Shown: positions 30,702-37,851 of the stretch, piece by piece
Position numbering within the stretch: the stretch's first letter is position 1
Layout of the letters: every line of letters starts with the position of its first letter
Source of the DNA: a virus
DNA: 37,851 nucleotides
IMG/VR virus record: IMGVR_UViG_3300044825_000470
Coordinates: 1-37,851 of that record
Direction: 5' to 3' (one strand)
Position numbers and translations under genes: made by a program
Notes under the pieces: model-generated
What the model saw: the letters and a program-made list of their open reading frames with translations, nothing else
Database searches by the model: none
What the model was told of the DNA's origin: nothing

Positions 30702-31183
30702 GGCGTGTGCCCCTTCGCTGGGGCAAGCAAGCACTTGAACACCTCGTCGAAGTAGGCCGCATCGTCGGCCACTTCGGGCGAGACCTCGACATGAATCCAC
30801 TTGCCACCAGGTGCGCCAGCAATCGTCTTCTTGTCGTAGACCTTCCACCCCTGCCTATCTACGCGCCACGTTCTGCCGAACGGGCGCGGATAGTAGTCGG
30901 CAACCATCTCGATGCCGAGTGCTTCCCAGTTCCTCACGAGAAAGTCGATGAGAGCGCAAGCATCTTCGTAGTTCTTGAAGCCGATGTCGAACGCCCGCCC
31001 CGTACTGTGGACGCTTGGGTGTCCCGGCTTCCCTCGCATGTCACGCACACCCCACGAACCCAAGTTGCGGAACTTGCCAGCGTTGAGGAACAGAATCCAC
31101 TGAATCAACTTGCTGGTTCCAGCACGGCGACCCTTTGCGTCGCCGTCATAACCAGTGTATTTCTTCTTGCCTCGCCAGAACAT
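30695..31183 (-). CDS. endolysin, M15-type (VanY-like) peptidase
   Basis: I use ATG at 31183, which overlaps the TGA of the giant gene (TGATG) and has GGAGG six bases upstream; the GTG three bases upstream is less good. Zinc ligands His59 and Asp66 appear in PSVHSTGRAFDI (the SxHxxGxAxD motif of M15 peptidases) and His131 in KWIHVEV. It would cut peptide bonds of peptidoglycan stems. No signal peptide or separate cell-wall-binding domain is present: 162 residues are all catalytic domain. It needs a holin, probably the pair near 11 kb. It is the last gene of the minus arm. Confidence 0.85.
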   Translation of the reverse strand: MFWRGKKKYTGYDGDAKGRRAGTSKLIQWILFLNAGKFRNLGSWGVRDMRGKPGHPSVHSTGRAFDIGFKNYEDACALIDFLVRNWEALGIEMVADYYPRPFGRTWRVDRQGWKVYDKKTIAGAPGGKWIHVEVSPEVADDAAYFDEVFKCLLAPAKGHTPY

Positions 31184-34100
31184 CACTGTCCTCCCTGTTG
31201 CTCTCTCAACTGTCGACGCGATTCCGCTTCGCGCATCATTGGCGTCACCTCTCGCACGGGCACACCAAGGTATCCCAGAATGCTACTGAGTTGTGCCTGC
31301 TGTCCGTACTCCGTCGACGGGACGAGACGCTCAGCCTGCGCAAGCGGTGGAACCAAGTTCCTCAGTGCGTAGTTAAACTTGTCGCTGACACCAAGTTGTC
31401 CCTCTGGCGTGACGGCCGACTGCCCAAGCAGTTCGGCCAACGCCTGAACAGCACCAGATACTGGTCCACCCATAGCCGTCTGCCCTCTGTCGGAGAACGG
31501 TACGTTGCTATACAACTTGCGCCCGCCCATCAACTCAACAGGGAGACGAAGCGCGGGGTTGACATACGACATGAGGCGCGAAGGTTCACCTAACTCCTTG
31601 AGTTGTTCCTGAACTCTGTTGAATCCAAGGTCCATCGACAGATAGGTATCGCCGCCCAGGCGCACAGCACCCTGCTCGCGCATCCACGAAGGAAGCAACG
31701 GGTCTTCCTCTTCATCCGAAGCAATCGCTTCGGTGAAGTTCTTGTAGATGACATAAGCCTTGGGATTCATCCACTGATTCGTCAACTGGAGCGGGAGGTT
31801 GCGCGACATCCAGAACCAGAACGGAATGATTGAACGCAACACTTCGTCTGCTGTGCTTACGTTCTGGTAGTCGAACAAGTATCGCTTGACGCGGGCAACC
31901 GCAGTGTCGAAGTCGGCGCCACGAGCGACGCTGTCCCAAGCCAGAATGAATCGAGCAGAATCTTCTGCGACTGAGTTGGCGGAACGGAATGCCCCGATGT
32001 ACCTGTTGTCTACCAGCCACTTGCGACCAGGTCGCCACATCGAGAAGGCTTCACCAACTCGACCGTAACCGCTAGCGTCCATCGACTTAATGGCGAGTTC
32101 AACCATCTGTCGACGGGCGGGCTTCATCGACGACAACCATGTATCAACCGAGTTACTCTTTAGTGCCTGGCGCCATTCGCGGAATACACCGAGTCCATCT
32201 GCCATAGCCTTGGGGCTAGCACCTGCGGCGACAATGGAGAACGTGTTGCTCAACGTGTTTCGTACAATGAACCCAGGCGTAGCGGTAGCGTACGCCTTGA
32301 AGAAACCAGTGTATGAACCAATGAACTTGTTCAAACTACGGACGAATGCCGGCTCTTGTAGGCGTGAAAAGTTGGTGGCCATTTCGGCGATTTCTTTACG
32401 TGCCTGGAATGAGGGTAGACCCACGCCCTTCAATGATTCCCAACCCTTGCGAGCCTGATACTCCACTCTTGTTCCCCACTCAAGGTCCTCGAGAGAACTT
32501 GGCAAATCAAAGCGCATTGAATCGCCCAAGGCAATGAGTTTTTCTTGCGCTACTAGCGCGTCAGCCTGGAGACGCTTGATGGCGTCGTAGTTTTCTACAC
32601 CAACAAAGTCGAAGATTTCGGAATCAACTTCATCGAGCCAGTTGAGAACCTGAGCAATCTTGAAATCGCTGTTGGCTTCCTTGCTCATTATCTTGGTCAA
32701 CTCGTCAAGTCGGTTCACAATCTTTGACCGCTGTTCGCGCAATGGCGCGACAACGGCAGGATACCATTTGTCGATGTTCATCTTGGCAATCTGCGCCTGG
32801 TCGAACACCTTTGCCGCATTGGTGTACTGGAGTTCAGCATTGGCCAAAGCCTTCTCTGATTCCTTCAAGTTCTTAATTTGCGTATCAATCAACTCACGCT
32901 GTGACTTGGACCAGTCAGGCATGTACTTATCAATCTCCGCCTGGAGTCGCTTGGCCTGCTGAACAAGGTCAAACTTCTGACGGTTCAAGTCCTTAAACGA
33001 ACCCTTTCCACCATAAAGTCGGGCGGCCGCATCGCGTCCGAACGACTGCCAAAATCCGACCTCGGCAACTAAGTCCTGCCGACGAGAAGCCAACTGCGCC
33101 AGTTCGCTGGCCCGCATGAACACGGCATTGTCTGGGCGCAGTGCCTTGGCTTCGGAAATAATCTGGTCAATTGCTTCGCGCGACTTCATGCCAGATGCCA
33201 TCAAGTTATCGAATCGCTCGACGGCATCAATCTGTCCGCCCGTCGACTTGCTCAATCCACTGAGTGCGTTGCGCAAGTCGGTGTCTGTTTCGGTGAGACG
33301 ACGATGGATTCCAGCAACGCCCACAACGGGAGCGGTACGAGCCTGCTTCTCGCCAGCCTTCTCAACGAATCCCCAAGGCGCGCTGTCGTCGGCGTACATG
33401 CCCCACACTTCATCAGCCTGAGCGCGCAGAGTATCTGCGTAGCGAATCAATGACTCGACAGTATCGATGGCGCCAGAAGCAAGTTCGTACTGAATAGAGT
33501 TCTCGATTGTTCTGTACGAATCGAGGAACTTCTTGTCTGCCGACTGCTCCCATTCTGTCTTCAGCGCCTTGAGGCGGGAGTCGACAGTCTGGGATTCGGC
33601 GCCACCACCACGACGACGAAGTCCTTCGAGCAGTTCATCCCTGCTGAACTCGCCATCCTTAATCTTCTGATTGAGGATGCGAGCCTTCTCGAGGGCTGAC
33701 TGGCGAACCGACGGGAGGAACTTTTGGCTTTCGGGAATAAAGACGGTGTTCTTCTTCTCGATAAGCAAGTCGATGCGGGCCTCTACCTCTGCCTTCTTGG
33801 CGAGCAGGTTCCTACGCGATGCCATGTTGGCATTGCGCAACATGGAACCAGTCTCGCGGGCAATCTTTGTCTGTGCCGAAATCATCTGGTCAATCTCATT
33901 AACAAGATTGCGCTCTGCGGCTATTGCCCTGTCGACATCGTTGATGCGACGAGCCACAACGCCAGAGCGACCACTAAATTCCTGCGGCGTCATGAACAGT
34001 GATTCGTATTCGGGCTTGGTGAACTTAATGGTCTCATCTTTATAGAAGATGTTGCCACGATAGGTGGGTTCAACCTGTCGCCACGAACGCTCGTAAACCA

Positions 34101-37100
34101 ACTGGAGTTCACCAACAACCTGCTTGGTGCTTTCGATTTCAGACTTCTTGGTTGCGATGTCCTGGCGACGAGCCTTCAGTTCGGCGTCCAGGTCTCGCTT
34201 GGCATCGAGGTCTCGTGGGTCGAGGTTTTTCTTTTCGAATGCGTACCAACTGTCCAGAGTATTGCTACTTGTGTCGACTTCCTTCTGCAAGGAAGCGACA
34301 CGCTTGCGCAATCCCTTGATTCGGTCGTCGACCTTGTTCAGTGACCTGACGGTCTGGAATCCCTCCGATGGAACGAATGTGTAGTAGGCCTCGTTGTCTA
34401 CCAACTGGCCGACATTCTTCACCTGCTTGAATCCACGCTGACCGGCAACATCATTGCGCACGAATACTTCTTGGCCCGACTCGATGAGAGCCTTTGCGTT
34501 GTTGACGACAGAGACATACCTGGGGATGGGCGTGTCTTCGCGCAGGTTGAACAGCGCCATGTCGTTGAGCAAGTCGTTCAATTCTTCGCGTTCAATTGCG
34601 GCTACATAGTCAAGCGACGAACGCATCTCGGTGGCGCGCAGGTGTGCGACACGGGCACGTTCGAGGTTCTTCTGCTCAATGCCAGTCATCTGCGCGGCTT
34701 CCTCAAGGGAAGCGCGCGGACGACCCATTGCTTGACGGGCGCGCTGTGCGGCCGCCTGTGGGCCTCGAGCCTTTGCCAGTTCAGACGACACGGCAAATGC
34801 CCGCTCCGTCTCGCTGGCAAGTTCTGCGGCCCTCTTATCATAGTCGACTGCGTATGAACGCAGAGCCGCTGAATACATCGACGGCAAGTCCTGGCGACCA
34901 CGAGATGTGCCAATGCGCAACTTCGAGTAGTCAAGGAACGGGTCTGAAGCCTGGACAATCCAGAGTTTGTTGTTGCGGATATCGCGCTGTGCGTTTACCA
35001 ATCCATTGCGCACTGTCTCTAGCCACTTGAGTTGCTGTTGATACGGCTCGGCTTCTCCAAGCCGACCGTATCCATTGCTGACGTTGGCCATCTCGCGCAA
35101 AGCAACATCTGCTTCAGTGCGATTAGCGGGCGGGTATCCATAGTTGGATTCGTACCACTTTTTGACGACATTATCATAAAACTTGTCGCGCTCTTCAGCG
35201 ATGGCATCAAGCGAACGACTAGCATTCAGAAAGTTCTGAGCCTCCAAACGCTGTTCAGCCGTGGCCGCAGGATTACTGGCCATGCGACGAGCGGCGTTAA
35301 TCTTCTTCGGCAATCCAGTGCCAGCAGGACGATTGCCACCTAGCAATACCCACTGCCTGCGGATGCTGGCCGCGTCAGCGCGTCCACCATAGCGGGCCAT
35401 GATGTCGCCGTAATCACCGATGGAACGGCTGATGGTGTCGTAGAGTTCCTTCTCTCGGCCAACCCAACCACTACGGTTTGTCTTAATGGAATCAATCAGA
35501 CCATCAAGAGTGGTCAATGCGCTTGACAGATTCTCAAGGTCGGATGACACCTCAATGCCAGCGCGCTTGGCAACCTGGTTGGCAATGCGGCGCTGGTAAT
35601 CAATGGTGGGGACAACGCCGAAAGGCTGGAACAAGTCAATTGCCTTCTTGAACCGCGCGGAAACTTCAGAGCGGAACCAAAATTCAAGCATTACGTTGGA
35701 CAGTTCACGCTGTGCATCTTCGGCCGCCTGCTTGCTCAGCGTCTTCTTCTTGCCCCCAATGTCGGTGACGAAAGAAACGGAACTAATGTCTCCGTTGACA
35801 TTGAATGTCTTCACTGAATCAACATCGACAAAGCCGGCAAAGTCACTCTTCAGTTCATCGGCAATCTTCTTGGCTTCGCCACGGATTCCAACGAGCGGGT
35901 CTCCCGCTTCGCCCCACAAAGCCTGGTTGCCACCGCGTACGCGCTGAACGCGCGTTACACCCTTGACAACTCGGGGTCCAGTTTCCTTCGGCTGTTTGCC
36001 ATACACAATCTCCTCGATACGACCGGAGATGCTGGGCCACTCCTCGCCGTTCTCAATCATGTAGTAAATCTCATCGCTGTAATCAGCAACATTGACCCGC
36101 AATGTGCGCTCTTCTGGAACCGCCGCACCCTGACGCAAGTTCTTAGCCGCGCCAGTGGGAGTAAATGTAATGAAGTGCTCGGCCCCACGATTATCGACAT
36201 TGTCCACAACGGAGCGAAGGATGCGAGCCATCTCGCCGAATGTCAGTTCGGGTAGCGAGGCCTCGACGTTGCGCAATCCAGATGCTGAGGTGAAGTCAAC
36301 ATTGGCGTCGTCAACAACGCCGCCGCCCTTCACGAATCCCATGCCCATGACATCTTCTGGGTCGATGTTTCGTGCGACCGACCACGCCTCTGTCGTGATG
36401 TCGCCGGCGGGTTCATCGATGAAGCGGGAGAAAGTCTCCCGCAGTGTGGCGAACTCTGGCTGTTGTAGATACTCGCGCAACATCGACGGGGGGACAACCA
36501 TGTTCTCGTCGAACGTGACATTAAAGATACGCTTGAGCAACCCAGTCGCCGAAGCGTACGACGCCAAGTCGGAAGCGACGGAATCAAGAACCTTATCGGT
36601 ATCGCTCTTGAGCGTCAGGAGTTTCGTGAACCTGTTTCGATTCTTGCCCAACTTGGAAAGTGATGTGAAGAACTGTTCGGCCTGTGCGGCTCGTGCCATG
36701 ACACCAGAACCATCGGTGCCATCGCCGAATACCGACATCCACAAATCACGCGGGTGCTCAATGTCGTTGGACGCAATGCTGAGAATCGCAGTACGCATTT
36801 CCCGAATTGACGCTTCGCCACGCATAGCCTTCGTGACAACATCCGCCACCTTTTCGGGGGTCATGTCTGCCACCGCTGTCGGGGTAATCTCTGCGGCAAT
36901 GTTGGAGTTCTTCCACCAGTCAGTGCCAACTACACCAGGCTTCGCAATCCCGGTGCCACCCAGTTCAGCAAATCGCTGGCGAAGGAGTGCCTCCTTCTCC
37001 TGTGACCACTTGCCAGGCGCCCCGCCTTCCTTGCCAAACTTGATGGTGTTTCTCAGCCTGTCCCATAGCGGCTTACTTTCAGCCGTCGGCTGGAATGAAC

Positions 37101-37851
37101 CGCTGATAAGGGCGCGGCGACCACCAGGAGTCGTGCCCGAGATAAACATGGTGCCACGGATGGCGTCGGCAATCTTCTCGACACCGGCAACTTCCTTGCC
37201 ATCAATGATGTCGTCGAGTTTTGATTCGACCAGGTTGCCGAACTCTTCGAGCAGTGCTTCCTTCTGTTCGATGTCAGCAATCTCTTGCTGAAGCATCCTC
37301 AGTTTTCCATTAGCAAACTGGACACCATTGTCGGTGAGATTTTCAATCTCATCGGACATTGTCTGAATCTTCTGGAGTACTCCCTCAAGCCTGTTCTCCA
37401 GAACCTGAACAACCTGAGGCGGTCGTTCGCCGACAATGGCGGCGAGCGTACCGCGCTGTGCTTCAAGGGCACTGTAAGCGTCACGCAGTGCAACGCGAGC
37501 CAGATGCTTCGCCTGCTGTGCGTTGCTTGAGTTGGTCAGCGCCCACTTAGCGGCGGCATCAGCCTGCTCCAGCGTGACGCCTGGCAACTTGCTGACCGTC
37601 TTCCCCTTGTCGTCGACAAACTTCTTAGTTCCAGCAGACGCACGGACATTATCTTTGGCCGACTTGAGTGTCGAATCAATCTGCTTGACCAAGTTGTCGA
37701 GCGCCTGCGACGCATTCTTTGCGGCGGCAGTGCGCTCCTTGGTTGCCTTGTTGACCCTCTTGCGCACCGCCTTCCACGCATCTTCGTCGATGTAGTAGGT
37801 GGGTTCCAACTTCTGGAACACCCCAGTATCAACGAGGTGCTTCTTGCGAGC
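31183..37851 (-). CDS. C-terminal part of giant internal virion protein (continues at left window end)
   Basis: This frame is open to the window end and gives 2,222 residues, beginning with ARKKHLVDTGVFQKLEP at 37851; the GTG at 37821 is internal, with no ribosome site. With the 479 residues at 1-1437 it forms one 2,701-residue protein. Most is predicted helix with coiled coils. Near the C-terminus I see FIVRNTLSNTFSIVAAG, then FRSANSVAEDSARFILAWD, VKRYLFDYQNVSTADEV, IPFWFWMSRNLPLQLTN and NPALRLPVELMGGRKLY. I know this series from very large ejection proteins of podoviruses of actinobacterial and aquatic hosts. I see no lysozyme or polymerase motif. It takes up about 21% of the genome. The coiled-coil N-terminal half may line a DNA channel. 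Confidence 0.8.
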   Translation of the reverse strand, partial: ARKKHLVDTGVFQKLEPTYYIDEDAWKAVRKRVNKATKERTAAAKNASQALDNLVKQIDSTLKSAKDNVRASAGTKKFVDDKGKTVSKLPGVTLEQADAAAKWALTNSSNAQQAKHLARVALRDAYSALEAQRGTLAAIVGERPPQVVQVLENRLEGVLQKIQTMSDEIENLTDNGVQFANGKLRMLQQEIADIEQKEALLEEFGNLVESKLDDIIDGKEVAGVEKIADAIRGTMFISGTTPGGRRALISGSFQPTAESKPLWDRLRNTIKFGKEGGAPGKWSQEKEALLRQRFAELGGTGIAKPGVVGTDWWKNSNIAAEITPTAVADMTPEKVADVVTKAMRGEASIREMRTAILSIASNDIEHPRDLWMSVFGDGTDGSGVMARAAQAEQFFTSLSKLGKNRNRFTKLLTLKSDTDKVLDSVASDLASYASATGLLKRIFNVTFDENMVVPPSMLREYLQQPEFATLRETFSRFIDEPAGDITTEAWSVARNIDPEDVMGMGFVKGGGVVDDANVDFTSASGLRNVEASLPELTFGEMARILRSVVDNVDNRGAEHFITFTPTGAAKNLRQGAAVPEERTLRVNVADYSDEIYYMIENGEEWPSISGRIEEIVYGKQPKETGPRVVKGVTRVQRVRGGNQALWGEAGDPLVGIRGEAKKIADELKSDFAGFVDVDSVKTFNVNGDISSVSFVTDIGGKKKTLSKQAAEDAQRELSNVMLEFWFRSEVSARFKKAIDLFQPFGVVPTIDYQRRIANQVAKRAGIEVSSDLENLSSALTTLDGLIDSIKTNRSGWVGREKELYDTISRSIGDYGDIMARYGGRADAASIRRQWVLLGGNRPAGTGLPKKINAARRMASNPAATAEQRLEAQNFLNASRSLDAIAEERDKFYDNVVKKWYESNYGYPPANRTEADVALREMANVSNGYGRLGEAEPYQQQLKWLETVRNGLVNAQRDIRNNKLWIVQASDPFLDYSKLRIGTSRGRQDLPSMYSAALRSYAVDYDKRAAELASETERAFAVSSELAKARGPQAAAQRARQAMGRPRASLEEAAQMTGIEQKNLERARVAHLRATEMRSSLDYVAAIEREELNDLLNDMALFNLREDTPIPRYVSVVNNAKALIESGQEVFVRNDVAGQRGFKQVKNVGQLVDNEAYYTFVPSEGFQTVRSLNKVDDRIKGLRKRVASLQKEVDTSSNTLDSWYAFEKKNLDPRDLDAKRDLDAELKARRQDIATKKSEIESTKQVVGELQLVYERSWRQVEPTYRGNIFYKDETIKFTKPEYESLFMTPQEFSGRSGVVARRINDVDRAIAAERNLVNEIDQMISAQTKIARETGSMLRNANMASRRNLLAKKAEVEARIDLLIEKKNTVFIPESQKFLPSVRQSALEKARILNQKIKDGEFSRDELLEGLRRRGGGAESQTVDSRLKALKTEWEQSADKKFLDSYRTIENSIQYELASGAIDTVESLIRYADTLRAQADEVWGMYADDSAPWGFVEKAGEKQARTAPVVGVAGIHRRLTETDTDLRNALSGLSKSTGGQIDAVERFDNLMASGMKSREAIDQIISEAKALRPDNAVFMRASELAQLASRRQDLVAEVGFWQSFGRDAAARLYGGKGSFKDLNRQKFDLVQQAKRLQAEIDKYMPDWSKSQRELIDTQIKNLKESEKALANAELQYTNAAKVFDQAQIAKMNIDKWYPAVVAPLREQRSKIVNRLDELTKIMSKEANSDFKIAQVLNWLDEVDSEIFDFVGVENYDAIKRLQADALVAQEKLIALGDSMRFDLPSSLEDLEWGTRVEYQARKGWESLKGVGLPSFQARKEIAEMATNFSRLQEPAFVRSLNKFIGSYTGFFKAYATATPGFIVRNTLSNTFSIVAAGASPKAMADGLGVFREWRQALKSNSVDTWLSSMKPARRQMVELAIKSMDASGYGRVGEAFSMWRPGRKWLVDNRYIGAFRSANSVAEDSARFILAWDSVARGADFDTAVARVKRYLFDYQNVSTADEVLRSIIPFWFWMSRNLPLQLTNQWMNPKAYVIYKNFTEAIASDEEEDPLLPSWMREQGAVRLGGDTYLSMDLGFNRVQEQLKELGEPSRLMSYVNPALRLPVELMGGRKLYSNVPFSDRGQTAMGGPVSGAVQALAELLGQSAVTPEGQLGVSDKFNYALRNLVPPLAQAERLVPSTEYGQQAQLSSILGYLGVPVREVTPMMREAESRRQLREQQGGQ

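Noticed and set aside
1-37851. Alternative genetic code with TGA as Trp
   Set aside because: Many clear genes end in TGA overlapping the next start (for example at 6212, 31183, 24309), so TGA is a normal stop here.
31183-37851. Giant protein as a polymerase or a polyvalent antirestriction protein
   Set aside because: I found no Walker, polymerase or methylase motif; its location among core genes and its coiled-coil content favour an ejection protein.

Overview
This window looks like the complete, circularly permuted genome of a lytic podovirus (short-tailed dsDNA phage) of about 37.85 kb. A very large minus-strand reading frame is open at both window ends and joins exactly in frame across them, which would make one protein of about 2,701 residues. 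I see no integrase, no recognisable lysogeny repressor, no tRNA, no CRISPR array and no insertion sequence. Several traits suggest an aquatic, probably actinobacterial host: moderately high GC, frequent GTG starts, purine-rich ribosome sites such as GAAAGGAAA, an r1t-type holin-like protein beside a DUF2746-like membrane protein, and an actinobacterial-style secreted transglycosylase. Several small proteins also look like families I know from aquatic phage genomes. The host assignment is inference.

The genome has two arms. The minus-strand arm starts near 18.26 kb and runs leftward through position 1 and round the circle to 30.7 kb. In transcription order it carries a probable small terminase, small zinc-ribbon and basic proteins, tail-fibre or adhesin proteins (one glycine-rich), two adjacent 2OG-Fe(II) oxygenases, a 20-residue-repeat protein, large terminase, a holin-like pair, portal, scaffold, major capsid protein followed by a strong terminator, a gp4/gp11-like adaptor, a tail-nozzle-like protein, a set of internal (ejection) virion proteins ending in the giant one, and an M15-type peptidase endolysin. 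There is no tape-measure, tail-tube or sheath gene, which fits a podovirus.

The plus-strand arm starts near 18.4 kb with three small conserved proteins. A 294-base non-coding stretch with a consensus DnaA box follows, then many small early genes. Among the early genes is a pair that may form a peptide- or amide-bond-forming system: a zinc-ribbon COOH-NH2 amidoligase (21003-22226) followed by a class II glutamine amidotransferase with its own cysteine cluster (22274-23179). The pair is embedded among four copies of a palindrome (TGATAG-N4-CTATCA) and is preceded by a leader able to form mutually exclusive hairpins. Further on come a secreted lytic transglycosylase and a replication and recombination module: Cas4/RecB-like nuclease, DnaB-like helicase, archaeo-eukaryotic-type primase, RusA-like resolvase and a possible second nuclease. 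A sigma-region-4-like/DUF1599 fusion protein follows. No DNA or RNA polymerase is visible, so the phage probably uses the host enzymes.

The two arms converge at 30.7 kb, where the last early gene and the endolysin gene overlap by 7 bases. Two early genes look damaged or unusually expressed: one has no normal start codon (best candidate ATA at 19510), and one is cut by an in-frame TGA (23619-23621). All function calls are by eye from motifs; no database search was run.
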